Origin: Candidatus Omnitrophota bacterium
GTDB lineage: Bacteria; Omnitrophota; Gorgyraeia; 2-02-FULL-51-18
Assembly: GCA_016206805.1 (NCBI GenBank)
Contig: JACQQX010000031.1
Span: forward strand, 1-32,479
Direction of reading: 5' to 3'
Length of the DNA stretch: 32,479 nt
The notes beneath the pieces are model-generated. The model was not told the DNA's origin. It was given only the letters and a program-made list of their open reading frames with translations, and searched no databases. Within the stretch, counting starts at the first letter, position 1. Every line of letters starts with the position of its first letter. A program made the position numbers and the translations under genes. This document shows, piece by piece, positions 24,033 through 30,883 of the stretch.

Positions 24033-26068
24033 TCTTCGGGATCCAGATAGATGGTTTCTTCCGCGGAAGGCTCTTCCTCCACTTCCACCTCCACATAGGT
24101 ATCAGAGGGAAGCTCCGAAATGAAGACGGACGGGCGATTGATGACGGTGCCGGCGTTGAAGTCAAACCGCGTGATGGGATGCGTCATCACGAGCTCTTCT
24201 TTCGCGCGGGTGGCGGCCACGTAAAAAAGCCGGCGCTCCTCTTCCAGGCTCTCTTCATGTTCCATGGATTTAAAATGGGGAAATTGCCCTTCCGACAGGC
24301 CGATGATAAAAACGGCTCGCCACTCCAGGCCCTTGGCCTGGTGGATGGTGGAAAGGATGAGTTCATTTTTTTCGTCCTCCCCGCCCGATTTCAAAATAGT
24401 CTCACCTTTGAAACTTTCCCGCAACGTCACATCGGCTAAAAAATCTTTAAGGTTTTTATAAGTGTGGGCAAAATTCACCAGCTGCTTCAAATCCTCAATG
24501 CGGTCCTGGGCATTTTCAAAATTTAAAAGCACATGTTTTTGATAGCCTTGTTCCAGCACTTCTTCTAAAAGACCGTCCGGATGATCCGCCAGGTCCTCTT
24601 TGAGGAGGTTCTTCATGGTTTTTTTGAAATAAAAAAAGCCGTCACGCACCCGCGCCGGCAGATGGTCGCCAAAAGCGGGCGCCATGGCGGCCTCCAGGGG
24701 ATTTTTCTCTTTTCCGGCCAGTGTAAAGATGCGCTCGGCATATCCCGCCCCGATTCCGGACTGCAGCGTCAGCGCGCGGCTCCAGGCGATTTCATCGGCC
24801 GGGTTGTTCAATATCTTCAGGTAAGACAACGCGTCTTTGATATGGGCTTGTTCGAAAAAACGGATGCCGCCGCGGACCAGATACGAAATGCCCCGCCGGA
24901 CCAGCTCCAGTTCCAGCGAAGCGGCCTGGTAATGCGCGCGAAACAAAACGGCGATTTCGGATAGCTCGATGCCGGACTCTTCAAACTCCATGATGCGCTG
25001 GACGATGAACTGGGCTTCCTGCCGGGGATCGCGCACTTTCACCAATTGCGGCTTGGAGCCCTGCCCATGCACATGGCGCAGGGTTTTGGGAAACTGATGG
25101 ACGTTGTGTTTGATGCTTTCATTGGCCAGCGTCAGCACAGACCGGGTGGAACGGTAATTGGTTTCCAGTTTATGGATTTTAGCGCCTGGAAATGTCTCCG
25201 GGAATTCGAGGATATTTTTGATTTCCGCCGCGCGGAATGAATAAATCGACTGCGCGTCGTCCCCCACGACCAGCACGTTTTTGTGATGGCCGGACAAGAG
25301 GCGGATGATGTCGTGCTGCAGGCGGTTGGTGTCCTGGTATTCATCCACCAGCACGTACTGGAACTGACGGGTCAGCTTTTCGCGGATCTGCGGCGCCCGC
25401 TCCAAAAGCGCTATCCAGTAAATCAGGAGATCGTCGTAGTCGAGATTTTTAGTTTTTTTCTTTTTTTCCTCGTACAATATTTTAATTTTTTCAAAAGCCT
25501 GGTTGAATGGTAAAAGATAAGGCGCATTTTTGGCCAGCACCTCAGCGATGCTTTTTTTGGCGTTGGAGGCAAAGCTCAGATAAGAACCGACCACCGCCGG
25601 TTTCGGGAATTTCGCTTCGGGAAATTTGGCCGTGACTAACTTTATACAGGTTTTGATGAGGTCCCGGCTATCCTCCTCATCCAAAATGCCAAAATCATTG
25701 GAAAGGCCGATGGAGGCGCCGTACATCCTTAAAAGACGGTTCCCGATGTGGTGGAACGTGCCGCACCATAAGCCCTTGGACTGGGCCTTCAGCAGCATCT
25801 CCACGCGATTGCGCATCTCTCCGGCGGCTTTGTTGGTAAAGGTGACCAGCAGAATATTTTCAGGCCTCACACCCCGCTCCAGAAGGTAAGCCACGCGGTA
25901 AATCAGCGTGCGCGTTTTTCCGCTGCCCGCTCCCGCCAGCACCAGGCACGGCCCGTCCCCTTGAGTGACCACTTCCAGCTGCGAAGCGTTCAGCTCTTTG
26001 GCGTAATCAATGGTAAAAGCGCCCCCTGATAAACCGGGGGCGCTTTTTAAAACATATTTCTCCGGCAT
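24029..26068 (-). CDS. UvrD/PcrA-family superfamily 1 DNA helicase
   Basis: The 679-residue protein carries the SF1A motifs in order: LNASQLEVV (Q motif region), LVLAGAGSGKTRTL (Walker A), LVDEYQDTN (Walker B), VVGDDAQSIYSFR (III), ETNYRST (IV), LSTIHQAKGLEW (V) and RRLFYVAATRAKEEL (VI). It is a 3'-5' translocase acting in nucleotide-excision or replication repair. The C-terminus after about 640 is acidic and shorter than in PcrA. ATG 26068 is the only usual start before the Q motif, yet it lies upstream of a strong hairpin that occupies about codons 8-18. Confidence 0.92.
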   Translation of the reverse strand: MPEKYVLKSAPGLSGGAFTIDYAKELNASQLEVVTQGDGPCLVLAGAGSGKTRTLIYRVAYLLERGVRPENILLVTFTNKAAGEMRNRVEMLLKAQSKGLWCGTFHHIGNRLLRMYGASIGLSNDFGILDEEDSRDLIKTCIKLVTAKFPEAKFPKPAVVGSYLSFASNAKKSIAEVLAKNAPYLLPFNQAFEKIKILYEEKKKKTKNLDYDDLLIYWIALLERAPQIREKLTRQFQYVLVDEYQDTNRLQHDIIRLLSGHHKNVLVVGDDAQSIYSFRAAEIKNILEFPETFPGAKIHKLETNYRSTRSVLTLANESIKHNVHQFPKTLRHVHGQGSKPQLVKVRDPRQEAQFIVQRIMEFEESGIELSEIAVLFRAHYQAASLELELVRRGISYLVRGGIRFFEQAHIKDALSYLKILNNPADEIAWSRALTLQSGIGAGYAERIFTLAGKEKNPLEAAMAPAFGDHLPARVRDGFFYFKKTMKNLLKEDLADHPDGLLEEVLEQGYQKHVLLNFENAQDRIEDLKQLVNFAHTYKNLKDFLADVTLRESFKGETILKSGGEDEKNELILSTIHQAKGLEWRAVFIIGLSEGQFPHFKSMEHEESLEEERRLFYVAATRAKEELVMTHPITRFDFNAGTVINRPSVFISELPSDTYVEVEVEEEPSAEETIYLDPEE
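26015..26046. terminator. Strong hairpin with T-runs inside the helicase 5' coding region
   Basis: AAAAGCGCCCCC and GGGGGCGCTTTT form a perfect 12-bp stem with an 8-9 nt loop and T-runs on both strands, the form of an intrinsic terminator. On the - strand it follows the TIGR04073-family gene by about 35 bp, but falls within the first 18 codons of the helicase frame. It may reduce read-through into the helicase, MFS and respiratory genes. Confidence 0.75.
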
Positions 26069-26080
26069 GTTCCCAGGGTT

Positions 26081-26431
26081 TTACTGTTGGGTGGTGGAGG
26101 GCAGTACAAATTCGGGTTGAATGATCGGATCGCTGGGAATAATAAACGTCACGGTTTCAATGACACCGACCGCTGTCCGCGTCAAGGCCTTCCCCACTCC
26201 CTGCAGCGTGCCCCACGTCAGGCCGGCGATGAAGTTATGCCGGGCGTTCACCTCCGAGATGCTTTTGGGAATTTCAAGCCATCCGCAAAAGATATTTCCA
26301 AGTCCGCGTCCCAGCTTTCGCCCCATAATGCCGCCGACGTCAGGGGGCGGGGCGGGGTCCTGGTATTCCAGGGCAAAAGAAGCGGTGGATGTGGTCAGCA
26401 AAATCATCAGAGCTAAGACAGCTTTCCTCAT
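26081..26431 (-). CDS. Exosortase-system-associated protein, TIGR04073 family
   Basis: This 116-residue secreted protein has a signal peptide (1-20, cleaved after SFA). The conserved core is GRKLGRGLGNIFCGWLEIPKSI, then an AGLTWGTLQGVGKALTRTAVGVIETVTF block and a Pro-rich end. This is the pattern of the TIGR04073 family, which co-occurs with exosortase/PEP-CTERM systems but has no proven function. No exosortase or PEP-CTERM substrate is present in the window. It overlaps the bifunctional-nuclease gene by 4 bp upstream. Confidence 0.85.
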   Translation of the reverse strand: MRKAVLALMILLTTSTASFALEYQDPAPPPDVGGIMGRKLGRGLGNIFCGWLEIPKSISEVNARHNFIAGLTWGTLQGVGKALTRTAVGVIETVTFIIPSDPIIQPEFVLPSTTQQ

Positions 26432-27018
26432 GGTTTCTCCTCTTCGTCGTCCCCTTCCTCTTCATCATCTTCCCCGCCTTCTTCCTGATCAGGAAAATCC
26501 TGTCCGGGCTCGGGGTCCGTTTTTACAGGCGCTTCTTCGAGACTTTTGAAGAATTCTTCCGGCGTCATCGTTTTCAGCGAATTTTTAAACTTTTCAATCT
26601 CCTCATCCGTGATCTGGCCCTCAATTTGAGGGCATATTTTCAAAACTTTTTCATCGATGAAAATTGGGCAGCGAACGCGCACGGCCAGCGCCAGCGAATC
26701 CGAGGGCCGCGCGTCGATTTCAAGGACTTTTCCATTATGGCGGAGATGAATGATCGCGTAGTAGCTGTTCTCTTTGAGGTCGTTGATGACCACTTTTTCT
26801 ATCTTGGCCTGAACCGAAACCAGCAGGTTGACCACCAGGTCATGCGTGAGGGGCCTGGGAAATTTTTCGCCCTGCATTTCCAGCGCTATGGCGTTGCCCT
26901 CATTGACGCCTATCCAAATCGGCACGAGCCTTGTTTTTTCAATATCTTCCAGCACAACCACGTACTGCGGGAGCGGAAAAAGAGAGACGAGCGACGAGAT
27001 TTTGGCTTCTTTGATCAT
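26428..27018 (-). CDS. Bifunctional nuclease (BFN/DUF151) family protein
   Basis: Residues 1-140 match the BFN domain: VVVLEDIEKTRLVPIWIGVNEGNAIAL near the start and ARPSDSLALAVRVRCPIFIDEKVL near 100-120. Family members have been reported to cleave DNA and RNA, and many lie near stress or repair genes. The protein ends in a tail from about 165 that is almost entirely Asp, Glu, Gly and Pro (196 residues in all); such acidic tails often mimic nucleic acid or bind partners. It couples to the TIGR04073 gene and follows the thermonuclease by 21 bp. Confidence 0.88.
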   Translation of the reverse strand: MIKEAKISSLVSLFPLPQYVVVLEDIEKTRLVPIWIGVNEGNAIALEMQGEKFPRPLTHDLVVNLLVSVQAKIEKVVINDLKENSYYAIIHLRHNGKVLEIDARPSDSLALAVRVRCPIFIDEKVLKICPQIEGQITDEEIEKFKNSLKTMTPEEFFKSLEEAPVKTDPEPGQDFPDQEEGGEDDEEEGDDEEEKP

Positions 27019-27039
27019 ATTGGAAATTATTGTAACCGC

Positions 27040-27468
27040 TTACGGGGCGGCCCACAAGCCTTTTTGCAGTTTTTTGGCTTTTTCCTGGGCGGATTTGAGT
27101 TCGGGGTAGCGGCGGCGGTTGGGCGGGATGACGATGGCGCGGGCCAAACCTTCCTCTATCAGCCGCGCGTTCACAAAAGTCCCGTCTTTCAGGTAGACAT
27201 AGGCCAATGTCCGTCCGTATTTATCCTTTTTCTGGAGATCCGTCTCCAGCCGGACTTTTTGTCCCTCCAGAAAGGCCCTGGCGAAAAGCGTCGCTTCCGG
27301 GCCGTAAATCTCCACACGATCTTTCCACACCATGTTTTCGGGGGCATCCACGCCAATCAATCGGACTTTTTCGCCGCCTTCCAGCTCAAAGGTGTCTCCG
27401 TCAATCACCCAGCGCACAACCCCTTCCTCCGCCGCGAAGGCAAAAGAAATAAAAATAAGTCCCGTCAT
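27040..27468 (-). CDS. Secreted thermonuclease (staphylococcal nuclease family)
   Basis: The mature protein is a complete SNase domain with its catalytic residues: Arg and Asp in KVRLIGVDAPE, the adjacent Glu, and Arg in DKYGRTLAYVYLKDG. It should hydrolyse DNA and RNA in a calcium-dependent way outside the cytoplasm. The start is uncertain. ATG 27468 gives a short, uncharged signal peptide; the in-frame TTG at 27504 would add an Arg-containing n-region encoded by an inserted repeat and looks the better signal peptide. Longer starts (27540, 27555) lie inside the peptidase gene. The gene contrasts with the catalytically dead homologue at 6063-6746. Confidence 0.88.
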   Translation of the reverse strand: MTGLIFISFAFAAEEGVVRWVIDGDTFELEGGEKVRLIGVDAPENMVWKDRVEIYGPEATLFARAFLEGQKVRLETDLQKKDKYGRTLAYVYLKDGTFVNARLIEEGLARAIVIPPNRRRYPELKSAQEKAKKLQKGLWAAP

Positions 27469-27498
27469 TGCGAGCGAGCAAAGCGAGCGAAGCAATCT
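27464..27498. repeat. GTCATTGCGAG/GAAGCAATCT dispersed repeat
   Basis: The 35-bp sequence starts GTCATTGCGAGCGAGC and ends CGAAGCAATCT, a well-known form of dispersed bacterial intergenic repeat. It sits exactly between the M48 peptidase stop codon (27497-27499) and the thermonuclease start, supplying two bases of that stop and the ATG at 27468. Confidence 0.85.
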
Positions 27499-28579
27499 AA
27501 GCAATGCGTTTGATCCGGTTGGCGATCGAGGGATGGTCATGCAGCAAAAATTCAAGCCATGCCGGAGGCTCGGGATCCGAAAGGTTGCGCGAAGCCAGCT
27601 TTTGCATCATCGACCGGAATATTTCCTTTGAGGGAATGGTTCGAATGGCGTAGCGATCGGCCTCATATTCCATCAGACGGGAAACCGCGTTTTGAGCCGG
27701 CAGAATCGCCAGTCCCCCGATAAAACCTAAGAGCGCCAGTATCGGGAAAATGGCCAGGTCCGCCAGATGTTCCGCTTGGAAGGCGATCACAATGGTTCGC
27801 GACAGAAGATACAAGAGAAAAAATCCTCCGAACACGACGCAAAAATTAAAAACAAAATTCTTGGGAATATGCCGATGGATTTGATGGCCGACTTCATGGG
27901 CAACGACCATTTCGATTTCTTCGTCGGTGAAATGGCTCAGCAGGGTGTCTCCAAGGATGATGCGGCGGCTTTTTCCGATGCCGACCAGGGCCGCGTTGGC
28001 TTTGACGGTTTTCTGTGAAAAAGCGATTTCATCGATCCGCGGGATATTTAAACCGCATTTTTTGCAGAGGTTTTCAAGCCGCTCTTTTAAAGGGCCGTCC
28101 GGCAGAGGTTTTAACCGGTAGAAAATGGGAATCAGAACGGTCGGCAGGATGCGTGAGACAAAAAGCGTCAAAAAAAGCCAGCCAAACGCCGCGATAATCC
28201 ACCAAGTCCGGGGGAAAACCTGGATGATGACGAGCAATGCCCCGGTGACCAGGATAAAAAAACCGCCTGATAAAAATAGTTTCTTTATTTCATCCCCGAT
28301 CCACCCGGCAAGGGTTTGGCGGGAGAGCGCATGCTGTTTTTCGTGAAGGTGGCTTGACCAGAAGCGCAGCGGAAGCCCCACGATAACCAGGAGAAGATAA
28401 AAACCGGCCAAATACGGAAAGACATTGCCTCGGGACCAGCTTTTCAAATGAGCGGCCAGTCCTGAAAACTGCGCGAAAAAAAGAAACGCCAGGTTTAGAA
28501 AAAGATCCGCCAGAAAAAAGAGATTTTTTTCGCGCTGGTAGCGTTTAGCGCGGGACTCGACGACCTTATACTTCGACAA
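27497..28579 (-). CDS. M48-family zinc metallopeptidase, membrane-bound (STE24/HtpX-like)
   Basis: The protein of about 360 residues is a multi-spanning membrane protease with the zinc site HEVGH at about residues 228-232 and the third ligand in EYEADRYA about 75 residues later. Helices flank both. This is the STE24/CAAX-protease-like type, which degrades or processes membrane proteins. No ATG is available: the frame runs far back into the ParA-CBM48 gene, so a TTG at 28579 (MSKYKVVESRAKRY) is the likely start, overlapping that gene by 14 bp. The start is the least certain part. Confidence 0.82.
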   Translation of the reverse strand: MSKYKVVESRAKRYQREKNLFFLADLFLNLAFLFFAQFSGLAAHLKSWSRGNVFPYLAGFYLLLVIVGLPLRFWSSHLHEKQHALSRQTLAGWIGDEIKKLFLSGGFFILVTGALLVIIQVFPRTWWIIAAFGWLFLTLFVSRILPTVLIPIFYRLKPLPDGPLKERLENLCKKCGLNIPRIDEIAFSQKTVKANAALVGIGKSRRIILGDTLLSHFTDEEIEMVVAHEVGHQIHRHIPKNFVFNFCVVFGGFFLLYLLSRTIVIAFQAEHLADLAIFPILALLGFIGGLAILPAQNAVSRLMEYEADRYAIRTIPSKEIFRSMMQKLASRNLSDPEPPAWLEFLLHDHPSIANRIKRIA

Positions 28580-29642
28580 CGGAATCCGCGCCGCCGTAGG
28601 GATTGGGTTCGATTTGGTCGTTTGAAGGATCAGTGGTCCACTCGCCGTCGATGACAAATTTATAACGGTAGCGGCCCGGTTCCAGGAAAACTCTTTTTTG
28701 CCACAGTCCCTCCTCTTTTTGCCAGAGAAGGGAGTCGGTGGAAACAAGCCAGTTGTTAAAGTCGCCCACCAAATGAACTTCCTTTGCCCCGCCCGCTTTT
28801 ACCATAAAGTCCCGCAAGAAATTGGAAGGCAGCATCGTCTTTCCATTTTCTTCCTCAGGCAGCAGTGAGCGGCCGGCGGTTTTGGACAATATCTCCTGTG
28901 CCAGCAAAAGATAATCGATCGCCGGTCTGGATTTGGGCGCGTGTTTGACCAGCGAAACGCCTTTGGCCTGCGACTCTTTAACCGCGATGCCTTGGTGAAT
29001 CTGGCTGTTGAATAGATGACCCTGAAAAGTTTCACGGATTTTTTCAATCATATATTTGGCAAAGCGCGTGCGGGAATCCACAAGAGTGGCCAGCGCCGAA
29101 ACTTTGGGCGCGTAGCGCATTTTAAGGCGCAAGAGCTCAACCATGCTTAAAAGTTTTTTCACGCCCATCAGCGAAAAAGAGCCCAATTCCACCGGCACGA
29201 TCACCCAGTGGGCCGCCCGGAGCGCGTTAAACGTGAGGAACCCGAGGCTGGGCGGACAATCGATGAGAATGGTTTCGTAGGGAAATGACAGCATGCTGAG
29301 CGCTTCCCGGAGCCGCGACACGGACTCGTCTCGACTGGTAAACTCCTGCTCGATGGTGCTCAAAAGCACATGGGAAGGCGCCAAATCAAGGTTCTCGTCC
29401 ACCGGATAGATGACATTTTCCAAAAAAGGAACGTGTTTACCGGGCTTGGAGGTGAGGATATTGTAAATCGAGCTTTCCAGTTTTTCACTGGTGATTCCCA
29501 GGCCAAACGTGGCGTGCGCCTGCGGGTCCAGGTCAATCAGCAGGGTGCGTTTGCCAAGGGACGCCAGCGCGGCGGCAAGGTTAATCGCCGTCGTCGTCTT
29601 TCCGCAGCCCCCCTTTTGGTTGGATACGGCGATGATGAACAT
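28566..29642 (-). CDS. ParA-type ATPase fused to a CBM48 glycogen-binding domain
   Basis: Residues 1-255 are a ParA/MinD-family ATPase: deviant Walker A KGGCGKTT (10-17), switch LIDLDPQAHAT (35-45) and Walker B ILIDCPPSLGF. They normally form dynamic patterns on DNA to move cargo. Residues about 278-358 are a CBM48/AMPK-beta-type module. Glycogen-contact residues are visible: Trp298 (GDFNNW), Lys328 and Trp335 (YRYKFVIDGEW). The position of AMPK Asn150 is Ser354. So the ATPase may position a glycogen-like polymer or an enzyme bound to it. The gene follows the anchored beta-sandwich gene by 4 bp. Confidence 0.88.
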   Translation of the reverse strand: MFIIAVSNQKGGCGKTTTAINLAAALASLGKRTLLIDLDPQAHATFGLGITSEKLESSIYNILTSKPGKHVPFLENVIYPVDENLDLAPSHVLLSTIEQEFTSRDESVSRLREALSMLSFPYETILIDCPPSLGFLTFNALRAAHWVIVPVELGSFSLMGVKKLLSMVELLRLKMRYAPKVSALATLVDSRTRFAKYMIEKIRETFQGHLFNSQIHQGIAVKESQAKGVSLVKHAPKSRPAIDYLLLAQEILSKTAGRSLLPEEENGKTMLPSNFLRDFMVKAGGAKEVHLVGDFNNWLVSTDSLLWQKEEGLWQKRVFLEPGRYRYKFVIDGEWTTDPSNDQIEPNPYGGADSVVEV

Positions 29643-29646
29643 GCGG

Positions 29647-30402
29647 TCAGCCGGCGCTCGGAATGATTTGGATATCTTTTACGAAAAGGGTGTCACCCGG
29701 ACGATTTTCCGTGTCTTTGGAGCCGAATTCGAGGCGAATACTGGAAACGTTCCGGCTGTCGAAACCGCTTTCGGTTTCCATCAGCGTGATCTCGGCTTTT
29801 TGCCAGCGGGTGCTCAGGCCCGTGAACGGATGAAACTTGCCTTTGGTGAAAGCGGAAATATTGTTCTGGTCCTTGATGGCGACGGCGATATTCTCGCCCC
29901 CTTTATAACCGCGCGCCGAGAACACTATTTTTTTATGGGTGAGGTCAATGGGTTTATCAAACTGAAAGGTGGCGCGGGCAAACGGGGCCACCGAGCTATT
30001 GGTGAGCGTCAAGAGATTCGCGTCCTTGGCGCTGGAGAGCTTGGCCGCTCCCTCAAACTGAAAAAGGGAGGGTTTGATCTTGATGATCTCGCCAATGGCT
30101 TCCGGCGCCGCGACGGGGCCCTCCTGAGAAGGGGCCGGTTCTTGGTTGAAATAAAGGCTTTTATCGTCGATGACTTTGACGTCGATGAATATCCGCTTGG
30201 TTGAAAAAAGGCTGAAGGCCGTGATGAGGAACGCCAGTGACGCGATTAGCCAGGGAAAAACGGAGGCCAGCGTGGGTTTTTCGACAATTTTAACCAGCAC
30301 CGGTTCGCGGGAAGCCGGAAAATAAACATCGGCCAGATCATTTTGTGTGGGAGACGGCGTTTCTTTTTCGCGCGCTTTCAGCGCGTCGATGATTTTACTC
30401 AA
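29647..30402 (-). CDS. Single-pass membrane protein with carbohydrate-binding-like beta sandwich
   Basis: I chose the TTG at 30402: it overlaps the upstream stop by 4 bp (TTGA), has an AAGGA site 8 nt before it, and gives MSKIIDALKARE, a start style seen in GspB-like and chain-length-regulator proteins. A longer start at 30432 would overlap the upstream gene by 34 bp. A transmembrane helix lies near residues 47-68. The rest (about 95-250) is beta-rich with a galactose-binding-like pattern (ATFQFDKPIDLTHKKIVFSAR, RWQKAEITLM, VSSIRLEFG, TLFVKDIQI). It is probably the membrane partner of the ParA-CBM48 protein. The family is not recognised. Confidence 0.72.
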   Translation of the reverse strand: MSKIIDALKAREKETPSPTQNDLADVYFPASREPVLVKIVEKPTLASVFPWLIASLAFLITAFSLFSTKRIFIDVKVIDDKSLYFNQEPAPSQEGPVAAPEAIGEIIKIKPSLFQFEGAAKLSSAKDANLLTLTNSSVAPFARATFQFDKPIDLTHKKIVFSARGYKGGENIAVAIKDQNNISAFTKGKFHPFTGLSTRWQKAEITLMETESGFDSRNVSSIRLEFGSKDTENRPGDTLFVKDIQIIPSAG

Positions 30403-30626
30403 GAGAGGAATCCTTTTTCTTTCAAGGCGCATTCGGCCTCAAGAAACGCTTTTTTAAAAGCTTCTATATCCGCCAGCGCGATCGTCACACCCTGTCCCGT
30501 GGCGACTTTCCCCTCCCGGCCGTGAAGCGGCGCCCAAACGCGGATGTCCAGCCATTTCCCGCCCCGCAAGTCCTTCAAATCAAAGCGGATGTCCGATTGA
30601 TTGTGTGAAAAAGTGGAAAGTGTCAT
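30399..30626 (-). CDS. PC4/p15-like transcriptional coactivator domain protein
   Basis: The 75-residue protein matches the single-stranded-DNA-binding PC4/p15 fold: DIRFDLKDLRGGKWLDIRVWAPL, then GKVATGQGVTIALADIEAFKKAFLEAE, a four-strand sheet with a C-terminal helix. Bacterial members bind ssDNA and may act in transcription or DNA protection. It is the first gene of a three-gene unit that continues with the membrane protein and ParA-CBM48. Its leader contains the GTCATTTCGAG repeat at 30641-30675, 15 bp before the ATG; a GGGGGGCGGG run sits just before the start and may serve as ribosome site. Confidence 0.82.
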   Translation of the reverse strand: MTLSTFSHNQSDIRFDLKDLRGGKWLDIRVWAPLHGREGKVATGQGVTIALADIEAFKKAFLEAECALKEKGFLS

Positions 30627-30640
30627 ACCCGCCCCCCGCT

Positions 30641-30675
30641 GTCATTTCGAGGTCGCTGCGGCGACCGAGAAATCT
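30641..30675. repeat. GTCATTTCGAG dispersed repeat in the PC4 gene leader
   Basis: The sequence GTCATTTCGAGGTCGCTGCG is followed by GCGACCGAGAAATCT; GGTCGC and GCGACC make an internal hairpin. It is the third clear member of the family in this window. Confidence 0.75.
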
Positions 30676-30693
30676 CGCCCGAACTCACCTGAA

Positions 30694-30721
30694 ATTATAA
30701 CAAAGCAGGGAACAATCACAA
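30694..30721 (-). promoter_or_regulatory. Promoter of the PC4-membrane protein-ParA unit
   Basis: On the - strand TTGTGA (30721-30716) is followed 16 bp later by a perfect TATAAT (30699-30694). RNA would start near 30687, giving a leader of about 60 nt that contains the repeat at 30641-30675. Confidence 0.6.
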
Positions 30722-30735
30722 AGGAAATGTTAACC

Positions 30736-30831
30736 AATGTCATCTCGGTACCAATGTCATCTCGGTACCAATGCCATCTCGGCACCAATGTCATCTCGGT
30801 ACCAATGCCATCTCGGCACCAATGTCATCTC
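30736..30831. repeat. 17-bp tandem repeat array
   Basis: Five consecutive 17-bp units start at 30736, 30753, 30770, 30787 and 30804, in the order A A B A B. Unit A is AATGTCATCTCGGTACC; unit B has two T-to-C changes. The sixth unit (30821 on) runs into the dispersed repeat at 30824, so the array looks like an expansion of that repeat's end. Frames across it are not convincing genes. Confidence 0.85.
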
Positions 30832-30883
30832 GAGCGAAGCGAGAGATCTTTCATTCAGGATTTCTCACTTCGTTCGAAATGAC
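30824..30883. repeat. Inverted pair of GTCATYTCGARCGAAG repeat at the rmuC 3' end
   Basis: The left arm starts GTCATCTCGAGCGAAGCGAG (30824) and the right arm ends CGTTCGAAATGAC (30883); they pair along about 25 bp with a 10-nt loop. The right arm is inside the rmuC coding end and encodes its last ten residues. Confidence 0.85.

Noticed and set aside
26389-27513. 374-residue open frame on the + strand
   Set aside because: It lies opposite two well-supported genes (bifunctional nuclease, thermonuclease), has a composition mirroring the antisense of acidic and basic stretches, and has no ribosome site or recognisable domain.
30736-30831. Short CRISPR-like array
   Set aside because: The units are contiguous 17-mers with no unique spacers and no cas genes nearby.
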